NCBI GenBank assembly: GCA_017303795.1
Contig: JAFLBR010000005.1
Coordinates: 124,001-188,000, forward strand
Origin: Cytophagales bacterium
GTDB lineage: Bacteria > Bacteroidota > Bacteroidia > Cytophagales > Cyclobacteriaceae
DNA: 64,000 nucleotides
Direction: 5' to 3'
A program made the position numbers and the translations under genes. Position 1 is the stretch's first letter. Each line of letters starts with the position of its first letter. The notes below the pieces were generated by a model, which had not been told where the DNA came from, searched no databases, and worked only from the letters and a program-made list of their open reading frames with translations. This document shows, piece by piece, positions 1 to 7,858 of this stretch.

Positions 1-168
1 GGCCTCGGAATTTTTATTCTACCCAAAGCATCCGATAGCCCCGGTTATAGTTCTATTGGTGGTATTGGTTTTACATTTCGGGATCTTGCGAATTCTCAGG
101 CGTCTGATAAGAATACTTTTGAAAGGGGCATTTTGTTTTTGTTTGCAGGCTTTAAGATTAATCAATAA
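1..168 (+). CDS. C-terminal end of an unknown protein (partial)
   Basis: An open frame runs from base 1 to a TAA at 166-168 and encodes the last 55 residues of a protein that starts left of the window. The tail is rich in glycine and aromatic residues and ends in FAGFKINQ, which recalls the last strand of an outer-membrane or secreted beta-rich protein. That is only an impression. The family cannot be named from this piece. Confidence 0.5.
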   Translation, partial: GLGIFILPKASDSPGYSSIGGIGFTFRDLANSQASDKNTFERGILFLFAGFKINQ

Positions 169-233
169 AAACAGACATACAATGATTGGCCTAGCTTCTA
201 GCAGCGAATCAATATGAAGGTGAGTAAGTCTAA

Positions 234-757
234 CTACTCCACTCCCAAAATCTCCTTCCTAAACTTTCTTAGATGTGCAAAGGCCGTGGTCATATAGTCC
301 TCCACGGTGCGTTTAGAGATGCGCATGCGTTGGGCAATTTCGGAGTTAGTGAGGTTTTGTTCGAGCCGGAGTTGAAAGGCTTCGCGACAGCGGTCGGGCA
401 AGCCCTGAAGCGATTCACTTAGCAGTGCATGCAAAGGAACAATCGGTATGCTTTTTTCTGGTTCTATTGGGGTAACAAAGGTCGCTTCAAAGTTCTTGAA
501 ATGCTCTTCATATTTCCTCTTAACCATTTGATGCTTGATATACCGGATGACTTTATACTTTACGGACGTAAACAAATAGACCCTCAGCGAATCAACTTCC
601 AACCCTTCCCTGCGTTCCCAAAGTGAAACAAATACATCCTGCACTATTTCTTCGCAGTCTTTCTTTACTCCAATACTCTTCCTTGCAAATTCATATAGCC
701 CTTTAAAACCTTAATGATTTCTTTGGGCTCAATTTTTGAAAAATCAACGGTTGCCAT
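234..757 (-). pseudogene. Broken ECF sigma factor, near-copy of the gene at 4606-5172
   Basis: The frame ending at 234 encodes sigma-70 region 2 from DCEEIVQDVF onward and a complete region 4 (NSEIAQRMRISKRTVEDY), almost identical to the intact sigma gene at 4606-5172. Upstream of about 644 the similarity fails. An ATG at 757 opens a frame (MATVDFSKIEPKEI) that stops after 30 codons. The matching residues (LYEFARKSIGVKKDCEEI) continue in a different frame that has no start codon. The 5' end has therefore lost sequence and been frameshifted, and the product is unlikely to work as a sigma factor. Its 3' part may still recombine with the intact copy. Confidence 0.7.
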
Positions 758-766
758 GCTAGTAGT

Positions 767-1126
767 TTAATAGATTTGTTCTTCAATTGATTTACTAATG
801 GCTGATTTCACCTTGCCGGTATGTTCGGTAGTTTTCGGTTCAATCAGCATAATCAGGCATTCCGCTTTTGAGGAAACACGATGGTTTATTCCTTTCTTCA
901 CAACAAACAGGTCACCCTTTTCCATCGTAAATTCCAGTTGATTCTCCATTTCCATCAGGAGTTGCCCGTCAATGATATAGAATAACTCATCTTCATTCTC
1001 ATGATTATGCCAAGGCACTTCTTGCCCCTTTATTTTTGCAACTTTTATATAGTGGTCATTTACTTCGCCAATAATCTTTGGAGAAAAATAGTGGCTAAGA
1101 CCTAAACACGCATCGTTCAAATTCAT
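767..1126 (-). CDS. Small cupin-domain protein
   Basis: A 119-residue protein made of a single cupin barrel. Motif 1 is visible as PWHNHENEDELFYIIDG (about residues 38-54) and the second half as KGDLFVVKKGINHRV (about 70-84), with His residues placed to bind one metal ion. Such mini-cupins (Cupin_2 type) bind small ligands or act as isomerases or dioxygenases, and the substrate cannot be told here. Its ATG overlaps the stop of the upstream CPBP gene by four bases (1123-1126), so the two are probably translated together. Confidence 0.75.
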   Translation of the reverse strand: MNLNDACLGLSHYFSPKIIGEVNDHYIKVAKIKGQEVPWHNHENEDELFYIIDGQLLMEMENQLEFTMEKGDLFVVKKGINHRVSSKAECLIMLIEPKTTEHTGKVKSAISKSIEEQIY

Positions 1127-1977
1127 CTGGTAAACAGTTTACGTTTTACAATTTTACCTTCTTTTTTTGCGCGGTAATAAAGTGCTATTCCAATAAGCAA
1201 TAAAAAAGTTGTTGCAAAAATGGAATCCTCAATTCCAACGGCACCCCCTGTCAATAGTTCGGGGCCATTAAATTTTGATTGAATGATACTGCCCAAATCA
1301 CTTGTTCCGGTAAGATTTGAGCCATAAAATGGCTGGGCAAAATTCCAACCGATATGGAAGAAATACGGTAGCCATATTCTTTTAGTATAGACAAACAACA
1401 TGGCCATCGTAAACCCCCAAATTAAGTAATAGAAAAAACTAAACAGGTTGGAATTGGGATTATAAACGTGTTGCAGTTCTATTAACATGGCAATAACAAG
1501 GGTAAGGTGAGTACCTAACCAATTTTCACAGACCCTTACTATTAATCCTCGGTGAAATAAATCTTCAACGATGCCTGCAAATAATAATATCGTGAAAAAC
1601 TTTAAGGAGTAATGAGTGGTTGAGAAACTAATCGCGTGATAATACCCTAATACGTATAAAATGAAAATGGATAATGAAATGGTAAAAAAGCCAAAGAAAA
1701 ATCCGCCAAACATTTCTTTGAATAAATATTTTGTGGATAGCTCTGTTATTTCTCTTTTATCGTAGAAACGGAATAGATAGTAATAGCTAACTAATAATAC
1801 CAGTAATGAAATACAATGAATAATGGGGTTAGCAATATTTTTATCCTGAATGATGCTGTAAAAAATTGGTTTTAATCCAAAGTTTTGAATGACTACGAAT
1901 AGTGAAAAGCAAACGACAATGCCTACGATAATTTTAGTAATTGGAAAGTGCAGTACTCTTTTGATGAATGCATTCAT
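1123..1977 (-). CDS. CPBP-family intramembrane glutamic protease-like protein
   Basis: A 284-residue integral membrane protein with about seven or eight hydrophobic segments. The CPBP (Abi/CAAX protease) signature is present: GIVEDLFHRG (about residues 136-145), a His in LIELQHVYNP, and HIGWNFAQ near residue 208. The family consensus is EExxxR, and here the second glutamate is aspartate (EDLFHR), which may alter activity. Members cleave prenylated or membrane-bound substrates or act in bacteriocin self-immunity. It forms a two-gene unit with the cupin gene and is divergent from the HxlR regulator at 2162, which is a plausible controller. Confidence 0.75.
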   Translation of the reverse strand: MNAFIKRVLHFPITKIIVGIVVCFSLFVVIQNFGLKPIFYSIIQDKNIANPIIHCISLLVLLVSYYYLFRFYDKREITELSTKYLFKEMFGGFFFGFFTISLSIFILYVLGYYHAISFSTTHYSLKFFTILLFAGIVEDLFHRGLIVRVCENWLGTHLTLVIAMLIELQHVYNPNSNLFSFFYYLIWGFTMAMLFVYTKRIWLPYFFHIGWNFAQPFYGSNLTGTSDLGSIIQSKFNGPELLTGGAVGIEDSIFATTFLLLIGIALYYRAKKEGKIVKRKLFTR

Positions 1978-2073
1978 GCTTCTTTCGATTAGTTGTCGCG
2001 TTGATTCTGAAATTGGTGATTGCGTTACCCGGTATCTCCAGCGTTTAAAGTTCTGGTAAAGAGAAATACATAA

Positions 2074-2104
2074 TATCTTTGTAACAAGTACATACTAGAA
2101 TGTA
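2074..2104 (+). promoter_or_regulatory. Candidate promoter and operator for the HxlR regulator
   Basis: TATCTTTG at 2074-2081 fits the Bacteroidota -7 element (TAnnTTTG). Just downstream lies the perfect inverted repeat TACAT-N6-ATGTA at 2089-2104. A related block (ACATACCAGAAC, 2109-2120) repeats part of it 19 bases further on. The position over a predicted transcription start suggests autorepression by the HxlR protein encoded at 2162. This is inferred only from position and symmetry, and I see no clear -33 element. Confidence 0.4.
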
Positions 2105-2161
2105 TCTTACATACCAGAACGATACTATTGTTGATTGTCAACACGTTAAAATTTCAATAAC

Positions 2162-2485
2162 ATGAAGAAAAAATCGAGCAAAGCCTATTGCGCAGTGGAT
2201 TACGCCTTTCAACGAATTGGAGGAAAGTATAAAGGAAGAATTTTGTGGGTTTTGAAAGATGGTATTTTACGTTATGGAGAGTTGAAAAGAGCAGTGGTGG
2301 GGATAACGCCAAAAATGCTTACTCAGACTTTGAAAGAGCTGGAAGGTGACGAGCTGATTACAAGAAAAGTCTATCTGGAGGTTCCACCAAGAGTAGAGTA
2401 TGCACTTACTTCTACCGGGAAGGAGTTGATTCCGTTCATTAAGCAAATGCGCGCCTGGGGTGAAAGGCAAATGTCTTTAAAGTGA
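2162..2485 (+). CDS. HxlR-family winged-helix transcriptional regulator
   Basis: A 107-residue protein matching HxlR/YodB-type regulators over its whole length. The helix-turn-helix region is YGELKRAVVGITPKMLTQ (about residues 38-55), the wing is ITRKVYLEVPPRVEYAL, and the C-terminal dimer helix follows. One Cys (residue 10) lies near the N-terminus. In thiol-sensing relatives such a Cys responds to quinones or aldehydes. It is divergent from the CPBP/cupin pair, so regulation of those genes is likely but not shown. Confidence 0.85.
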   Translation: MKKKSSKAYCAVDYAFQRIGGKYKGRILWVLKDGILRYGELKRAVVGITPKMLTQTLKELEGDELITRKVYLEVPPRVEYALTSTGKELIPFIKQMRAWGERQMSLK

Positions 2486-2691
2486 ATGGATATAAACTCC
2501 ATGTGCATCGTCAATCATGGCACTTTACCACGAAGCCATTTTGTTGACAACAGTTGGGCTTAGTACTTAATCGTCAACCGTTTCATATTTTACTCTGTCA
2601 ACTAATTTGAAGTCGGCCAGTTATCAACGGTCAAACGGACCATTGCTATTTGTATTCTCAGGTCAACCGTCAATGTCAGTCTATTCCAAAT

Positions 2692-3600
2692 CTACTTTAA
2701 AATGTCAAACAATATTTTATAGAATTGGGAAGGTTGCTCGTACATTGGAAAATGTCCACACTTGTTAATCCAATATAAATTCGCACCCGGTCTATCTAGT
2801 TTTAGTTCGTATGAAAAGAATCCTACAACATCTTGTCGTCCTGATATAATGTCAATTTGGCCTTTATAATTATTTAAAGATTTGGATACATCGTATTTCA
2901 AAAATATGTCTTTAACCAGTATTTGTTCTGTTTTACTATTTCTCTCGGCATTTATTAGATTAAAAACGCTGTCTGGAATTGGATTCTCGAAGATGTATGC
3001 TCGTCTCGCTAACTTTTGTGACTCTAAAATATCTGATTTGCTAGCCTCATTTTTCTGAATTAATTCATTTATATTTTTTAACCGTTGTTCTTCATCAAAA
3101 CTTCGGGTATGAGTTCGGTTTGCATACAAGACGTCAAATCCAGATTTCCCATTTTTATGCGGACCAGGTGCTATTAAAATTAGGTGTTTCGCATTGTTGG
3201 GGTATTGAGCCACAAAATTCATAGCTAAAGTTCCTCCCCAAGAATGTCCGATAAGTATTGGCTTTTTTATGTTAAGGATGTCGATTAATTTTTTTATATC
3301 CTTAGTAAGAAGATTGACACTAATGGTAGTAGAGTCGAACGGACTGGGAATAGATTTTCCAGTTCCTCTTTGCTCAGGAAGAATACACCTGAATTTATTG
3401 CTTAGCATTTTTGCCATTGCATCAAGTTGATTATAAGAGTTTCCAGGGCCACCAGTCAAAAGAATTGCTGGTGGAAGTTCTTTAGCTCCATATTCATGAT
3501 AGTATAGATATCCATTTTCGTATTTTATAGAGTCTGTTGTTTGCCCAGCACAATGAATGCTTGCTATCAACGTCAGTAATAATATTGTTTCTATTTTCAC
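2692..3600 (-). CDS. Exported alpha/beta hydrolase, proline-iminopeptidase-like
   Basis: A 302-residue protein with a Sec signal (about residues 1-19) followed by an alpha/beta hydrolase fold. It shows the oxyanion-loop motif LTGGPGNS (residues 48-55), the nucleophile elbow GHSWGG (about 118-123) and the catalytic His in KCGHFPM near the C-terminus. The GGPG and GxSxGG pattern matches peptidase family S33 (prolyl aminopeptidase-like enzymes), but many such proteins act as esterases or lactonases. It stands alone between cassette-like intergenic stretches and may be a mobile single-gene cassette. Confidence 0.8.
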   Translation of the reverse strand: MKIETILLLTLIASIHCAGQTTDSIKYENGYLYYHEYGAKELPPAILLTGGPGNSYNQLDAMAKMLSNKFRCILPEQRGTGKSIPSPFDSTTISVNLLTKDIKKLIDILNIKKPILIGHSWGGTLAMNFVAQYPNNAKHLILIAPGPHKNGKSGFDVLYANRTHTRSFDEEQRLKNINELIQKNEASKSDILESQKLARRAYIFENPIPDSVFNLINAERNSKTEQILVKDIFLKYDVSKSLNNYKGQIDIISGRQDVVGFFSYELKLDRPGANLYWINKCGHFPMYEQPSQFYKILFDILK

Positions 3601-3652
3601 TTCTTAAATTTTAAACATACTAGTCTTTGTCCACGGAGCCAGCCCAATTGTG

Positions 3653-3780
3653 GCCAACCTTTGTGTTTGCGCAGTGGTGGGCTTTTGAAAACGTATTTGT
3701 CCCACGTGACCAAACGTTGAACGAAGATATAAACTTATAGCGTACACTAAACCCCACCATTGCGCAAACATTTTGTTGGC
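3653..3780. repeat. Long imperfect inverted repeat with GCCAAC/GTTGGC ends
   Basis: The 18-base arm 3664-3681 (TGTTTGCGCAGTGGTGGG) is matched in reverse by 3753-3770 with one mismatch. Outside the arms lie GCCAAC (3653-3658) and its complement GTTGGC (3775-3780). This layout resembles an integron attC site (complementary outer core boxes plus long internal arms), although the boxes fit the attC consensus imperfectly. It sits exactly between the hydrolase gene and the DinB gene. Confidence 0.45.
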
Positions 3781-3791
3781 GGTTCGTGCCT

Positions 3792-4448
3792 TTAGTCGTT
3801 CCCAGGTTTAGCTCCAGGAAGTCTACTCTTTATCCATTTAATCTGTCCGTTATGATTTGATTCATGTTCGCAAACATGAAACCATTTGCAGTAGTTGTTT
3901 GTCGGCATATTTTGAAATCCAGCAGAGTCAACTTTGGATAACCAATTGTCGTCTCTCTTTTTAAATTCGTTCATTGTCGTCAAACGAGTCTCGTTTAAGA
4001 TAGTAAGGTAGTAGTCTAAGCTATACCCCTTTATGTATTTCCGTCCTTTGTCACCAAGACGCATTGCCGCGTCCCAGTTTATTTTTCCGTCACCTTTAAA
4101 GTCTATGTCCCACTCAAAAGTCTTTATTTGATATTGTCTTTCAGTTGCAGCTAAATGGAGCAACATTGCCCCGATTGTGTTTGAAGTAGAGTCATGTAGA
4201 TAGTCCAGTTCTGTTGTCTTCATATTTTCAACTCCAAGAACGACCACATTCCTCATCCATGTCATCATTGATAAAAGTGTCCCTACTTGAGGTGAAAATC
4301 CTTCCTTTGGTCCAATGATATGAATTCCTTCAGTTAAAGTTCTGCTCTTTGAAAGTCCTACGTTTGGAAGAATACTTAGTCCGGCAATTCCTGTCGCAGC
4401 AGAAGCTGTCGTCATGATAAAATTTCTCCGGTTAACTTTTTTGTCCAT
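3792..4448 (-). CDS. Tat-exported DinB-superfamily protein
   Basis: A 218-residue protein with a twin-arginine leader (NRRNFIMTT, residues 6-14, then a hydrophobic stretch to about 30). The DinB/YfiT four-helix fold is suggested by LLHLAATERQYQ (about 90-101) and HESNHNGQIKWIKSRL near the C-terminus, which supplies the usual metal-binding His residues. DinB-fold enzymes are often thiol-dependent transferases, but the substrate here is unknown. The gene is flanked on both sides by inverted-repeat intergenic sequence and has no obvious functional partner. Confidence 0.7.
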   Translation of the reverse strand: MDKKVNRRNFIMTTASAATGIAGLSILPNVGLSKSRTLTEGIHIIGPKEGFSPQVGTLLSMMTWMRNVVVLGVENMKTTELDYLHDSTSNTIGAMLLHLAATERQYQIKTFEWDIDFKGDGKINWDAAMRLGDKGRKYIKGYSLDYYLTILNETRLTTMNEFKKRDDNWLSKVDSAGFQNMPTNNYCKWFHVCEHESNHNGQIKWIKSRLPGAKPGND

Positions 4449-4506
4449 TGTTTATTACATTTTTAGAAGTCTCTATTTGAATTCTTGGTCGTCCCGAGGC
4501 ATGACC

Positions 4507-4552
4507 GCCAACTCCCAAATATACGCGACTACAATGCGTATATCCACCTAAC
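4507..4552. repeat. Inverted repeat upstream of the DinB gene
   Basis: ATATACGC (4519-4526) and GCGTATAT (4536-4543) form a perfect 8-base stem with a 9-base loop. GCCAAC (4507-4512) flanks it on one side and CCTAAC on the other. GCCAAC also bounds the repeat at 3653-3780. It may be a second cassette boundary, but the two outer boxes are not complementary, so the attC reading is weaker here. Confidence 0.35.
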
Positions 4553-4605
4553 ATCTGCTGACCTACGCATGTTTAAGCTGCGAACAATACAGGCTAAGGA
4601 AAAAA

Positions 4606-5172
4606 TTACTCCGTATTTAAAATATCCTTCCTAAACTTTCTTAGGTGTTCAAAGGCCGTGCTCATATAGTCTTCCACGGTGCGTTTAGAGATGTGCATGC
4701 GCTGGGCAATTTCGGAGTTGGTGAGGTTTTGTTCGAGCCGGAGTTGAAAGGCTTCGCGACAGCGGTCGGGCAGTCCCTGAAGTGATTCACTTAGCAGAGC
4801 ATGCAAAGGAACAATCGGTGTGCTTTTTTCTGGTTCTATTGGGGCAACATAGGTTGCTTCAAAGTTCCTGAAATGCTCTTCATATTTCCTCTTAACCATT
4901 TGATGCTTGATGTACCGGATGACTTTATACTTCACGGACGTAAACAAATAGGCCCTCAGCGAATCAACCTCCAACGCTTCCCTGCGTTCCCAAAGTGAAA
5001 CAAATACATCCTGCACTATTTCTTCGCAGTCACTTTTATCCTTGATATTCTTAGTCAAAAACCGGAACAATTCGGGAACGTATCTTTCGTATATCATGGC
5101 GAAAGCTTTACTGTCACCTTCTCGTAGAAGGTTGACTAACAAATCATCTGATATCGCACCATTGATAATCAT
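4606..5172 (-). CDS. ECF RNA polymerase sigma factor, Bacteroidota FecI-like
   Basis: A complete sigma-70 family protein of 188 residues when started at the ATG at 5172. The longer open frame to 5226 would add a signal-peptide-like stretch that does not belong on a sigma factor. Region 2 is seen in AFAMIYERYVPELFRF and DCEEIVQDVFVSLWERR, and region 4 in NSEIAQRMHISKRTVEDY. No FecR anti-sigma factor or TonB receptor lies beside it, so it is an orphan. Its 3' two-thirds is nearly duplicated at 234-644. Confidence 0.85.
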   Translation of the reverse strand: MIINGAISDDLLVNLLREGDSKAFAMIYERYVPELFRFLTKNIKDKSDCEEIVQDVFVSLWERREALEVDSLRAYLFTSVKYKVIRYIKHQMVKRKYEEHFRNFEATYVAPIEPEKSTPIVPLHALLSESLQGLPDRCREAFQLRLEQNLTNSEIAQRMHISKRTVEDYMSTAFEHLRKFRKDILNTE

Positions 5173-5252
5173 ATGAAATTTTTGCGAAAACAATGGTGAA
5201 GCTACTAAAGTTAGTAGGATAAGCAAAGCGATATAAGCGGATTTTTGACTTT

Positions 5253-5489
5253 GTGGGTAAGCATAAAGTCAAATCAAGAAATGTTAAGAAGTTAAAGGCA
5301 TTTGGAGCCTATGTCCGGAAGCTAAGGTTAGAGCGAAATCTTTCGCAAGAGCGGTTAGCAGATTTAGCAGGTGTTTCCGAAAATACTATTGTTACGTTAG
5401 AATCCGGCAAGCTAAACACCACGGTAGCGACTAGTTTTGATATTGCAAAAGCACTCGACATTTCTGTTGCCGAATTGTTTGGATTTTAA
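5253..5489 (+). CDS. Small XRE-family HTH regulator, first of three
   Basis: A 78-residue protein starting at GTG 5253 that is little more than a Cro/C1 helix-turn-helix. QERLADLAGVSENTIVTLESGK (about residues 31-52) contains the turn and recognition helix. It is the first of three tandem XRE genes separated by 1 and 5 bases, and is divergent from the sigma gene at 5172 across about 80 bases. Such small XRE proteins often control mobile elements, toxin-antitoxin pairs or defence genes. The convergent ATPase-nuclease pair at 5999-7731 is the closest candidate target. Confidence 0.75.
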   Translation: MGKHKVKSRNVKKLKAFGAYVRKLRLERNLSQERLADLAGVSENTIVTLESGKLNTTVATSFDIAKALDISVAELFGF

Positions 5490-5490
5490 T

Positions 5491-5742
5491 TTGTCATCAT
5501 ATCCAATAGCATTGAAGGCTGATCTTAAAATAGCTTTTGGAAGTGTTATCCGCGAGTTACGCGAATCCAAATGTATGAGTCAGCAGGAACTTGCCGACTA
5601 TGCTGAAATGGATCGAACTTATTTATCAGATTTAGAACGTGGTCTTAACTATCCGTCTCTTAACACGATTTACAAATTGGCTGAAGTGCTAAAGTTAAAG
5701 CCACATGAACTCATCTCACGAGTTGATAAACTGATGCTTTAG
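5491..5742 (+). CDS. Small XRE-family HTH regulator, second of three
   Basis: Helix-turn-helix SQQELADYAEMDRTYLSDLERG is followed by NYPSLNTIYKLAEVLKLKPHEL, a full Cro/C1 domain. The frame is open from 5437, but a start there would overlap the previous gene by 50 bases. I prefer TTG 5491, one base after that gene's stop, giving 83 residues and translational coupling. It differs clearly in sequence from its two neighbours, so this is not a recent tandem duplication. Confidence 0.7.
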   Translation: MSSYPIALKADLKIAFGSVIRELRESKCMSQQELADYAEMDRTYLSDLERGLNYPSLNTIYKLAEVLKLKPHELISRVDKLML

Positions 5743-5747
5743 GATTC

Positions 5748-5990
5748 ATGATGAATAGAAAAAAAGAGTCCTTGATTCAATTTGGAAAACGGCTTAGCCA
5801 TTTAAGAAAGGCGAAGAAACTCTCTTTTCGTAAACTCTCAGTCCTGTGCGATGTTGATTATAGCGACATTAAGAAGATTGAAAAGGGTGACGTGAATATT
5901 ACGATTGCTACACTGATGGATTTGGCGACCGGACTTGGCGTTCATCCAAAAGAATTACTCAATTTCAATGATGATTTCCTGAAAGAATAG
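5748..5990 (+). CDS. Small XRE-family HTH regulator, third of three
   Basis: An 80-residue XRE protein. The helix-turn-helix lies in FRKLSVLCDVDYSDIKKIEKGD (about residues 27-48) and is followed by TIATLMDLATGLGVHPKELL. It begins 5 bases after the preceding regulator and ends 8 bases before the stop of the convergent nuclease gene. The three genes appear to form one operon. What they regulate is not visible from the sequence. Confidence 0.75.
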   Translation: MMNRKKESLIQFGKRLSHLRKAKKLSFRKLSVLCDVDYSDIKKIEKGDVNITIATLMDLATGLGVHPKELLNFNDDFLKE

Positions 5991-5998
5991 TTTTAAGG

Positions 5999-6499
5999 TT
6001 AGTCCAAAACAATCCTTCGCTCTATACGAAGGACATACCCTGTTTCTTGAAAAAACCTCTCCATGCGCTCCGTTTGCGTAAACCTGAACTTGGGACGCTG
6101 ACCATTGGCTATGTAAGCCTTTTTGATAGTATAGAGAACGGGTAAGTCGCTTGCTTCAAAATGACTAATTGTTGTACGTAGTTGCTCATATCCTTCCGCG
6201 ATCCAGTTAGTTCCTTTACCTCCACGCTCTTTTAATTCGACAAAGAGAACAACATTATCATAGGTTAGCAATCCATCGCAACGCTTGTGCATGGTTCCGT
6301 CTGCTTTCAATATGGTAATGCAATGATCTACCGCGGTAAAAGTAACTGTATGCCGAAGTTCGTTGGCTATAACGGCAACCCATTTAGCGCCATCCGTTTC
6401 ATCCAGATAGGCCCTCTGCTGCGGACGATCATCGCAAAGGCCAAATACTTTTTTATCGGAAATGTCTTGGCAGGTAGGAGCTAAAAAATTCACGCTCAT
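5999..6499 (-). CDS. PD-(D/E)XK-like nuclease partner of the ATPase
   Basis: A 166-residue protein of no family I can name. A PD-(D/E)XK core is suggested by KRCDGLLTYDNVVLFVELKERG: Asp75, then Glu88-x-Lys90 at the end of a hydrophobic strand. It has no signal peptide, so it is cytoplasmic. Its ATG overlaps the stop of the upstream ATPase by four bases (6496-6499), a strong sign that the products work together. An SMC/OLD-like ATPase paired with a small nuclease is a layout seen in many anti-phage systems. The defence role is inferred. Confidence 0.6.
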   Translation of the reverse strand: MSVNFLAPTCQDISDKKVFGLCDDRPQQRAYLDETDGAKWVAVIANELRHTVTFTAVDHCITILKADGTMHKRCDGLLTYDNVVLFVELKERGGKGTNWIAEGYEQLRTTISHFEASDLPVLYTIKKAYIANGQRPKFRFTQTERMERFFQETGYVLRIERRIVLD

Positions 6500-7731
6500 G
6501 CTCCCTGCTGGATTTCAAGAAGCTCGGCAAATAGTTCATCGCTCTGAACTAATTGTTGATTGAGATAATTTTGATCGGACGGAAGTCCCTGAAACGTATC
6601 CAGTTTTTTTATGGTGCCGGTAGTCTCATCAAGTTCATAGATCACAAGATCATCGGCTTTTAGGTTACTTTCCATCGGAAGTATTTGATCAATCTTGGCG
6701 GCACGCGTCTGATTTCGAAGTTGCTGCTTTAGTTCAGTGGCCTTAACAGCTAGCGTTAGGTAATTAATAAGGTATGGGCTATGTGTGGTTAGTACTAACT
6801 TATTTCCCGGATTAATATTATTGAACTCCAGGAGACTTTTTAGTAGTTCCCATTGGGAGGACGGGAAGAGATTCTGCTCAGGCTCTTCAATAATATTGAC
6901 AAAAGCAGTTTTATTAAATTTTGCTGAAAGCACTGAAAGGGCAGCTCGTCTTTGTTCATCGTTGAGATTTTCATCAGACCAAATAGCCTCAACTCCTTTT
7001 TTAAACCTTGCAAGTTCATCGCTACTCATAGGTTCTTGCGAACGTTCACTTTGACGTTTTACAGAGTTTGCCAAATACCATGAAACTAGATATACAGGTA
7101 CCAACGATTGAAATCCGCTTGAAGCTTCTGCAAGACGTACTTTATAATCCTGACCCTTTATGTTAACGATATCATTCAATTTATCGTACTCTACATTTAC
7201 GCCATTTATTGGCAAGGGTAAAGAGCCACGCATATCATTTTTAGCGTTGTCGAACTCTGTTACAAAATCAATCATGGAATCAGATGTTAACTTCAGCGCT
7301 TTAGGGCTTTTAACATTACTGATAAAGTTTCGTTCAGAGGGAACGTACATAATTTGTGGCAAAGGGTATCCACCATTCCGAGCTTCTTCAATTTCCAAAA
7401 AATCATCACTATACCGAATGTTATAAGAATCGCCCCGGTACTCTATTTCTGAGTTTCGTTGAGGGTCTGCGACAAAATAGTTATTCAGTCGGTGATACTT
7501 CAGGTATGGGTTTTTGAATTTATTCTTTCGTTGAAAATGCTTGACTGAGTAATCACCCCGGGTCAGTGCTTTCTCTATCCATGAGCAAGTAGAGATAAGT
7601 TTAGCAATTGTACTTTTACCACTCCCTTGATTTCCAACGAAAACGGTCACTTTTTTGATATCAATCCATCCATTGCCATCGGCAAATCCATCTCGAATCG
7701 GTCCAAAATCTCTCACCCTAATCTTAGCCAT
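6496..7731 (-). CDS. AAA_21/ABC-type ATPase of a two-gene ATPase-nuclease module
   Basis: A 411-residue cytoplasmic ATPase with an ABC/SMC-like head. Walker A is GNQGSGKST (33-41), a signature-like ASSGFQSL lies near residue 200, Walker B is IIEEPEQNLFP (about 279-289) and the His switch is TTHSPYL (about 311-317). The segment between Walker A and the signature is about 155 residues, too short for a long coiled coil. It belongs with the AAA_15/AAA_21 ATPases of overcoming-lysogenization (OLD), Septu and retron-associated systems, but it carries no TOPRIM domain. It comes first in the operon and is coupled to the nuclease gene. Confidence 0.75.
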   Translation of the reverse strand: MAKIRVRDFGPIRDGFADGNGWIDIKKVTVFVGNQGSGKSTIAKLISTCSWIEKALTRGDYSVKHFQRKNKFKNPYLKYHRLNNYFVADPQRNSEIEYRGDSYNIRYSDDFLEIEEARNGGYPLPQIMYVPSERNFISNVKSPKALKLTSDSMIDFVTEFDNAKNDMRGSLPLPINGVNVEYDKLNDIVNIKGQDYKVRLAEASSGFQSLVPVYLVSWYLANSVKRQSERSQEPMSSDELARFKKGVEAIWSDENLNDEQRRAALSVLSAKFNKTAFVNIIEEPEQNLFPSSQWELLKSLLEFNNINPGNKLVLTTHSPYLINYLTLAVKATELKQQLRNQTRAAKIDQILPMESNLKADDLVIYELDETTGTIKKLDTFQGLPSDQNYLNQQLVQSDELFAELLEIQQGA

Positions 7732-7858
7732 GTTCTTTATCGCTATAGCGATTTACTTTTCTGCTAAATTAAGCAAAACTGTGCCTAATTATAGTGCTTT
7801 TGGGCAGATACTCCGTGTTTTTCCATTTCAGGTTACTTACTCCTGAAACTCCTTTTAC

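Noticed and set aside
5173..5226. N-terminal extension of the sigma factor
   Set aside because: It would add a signal-peptide-like stretch to a cytoplasmic protein; Met at 5172 is the better start.
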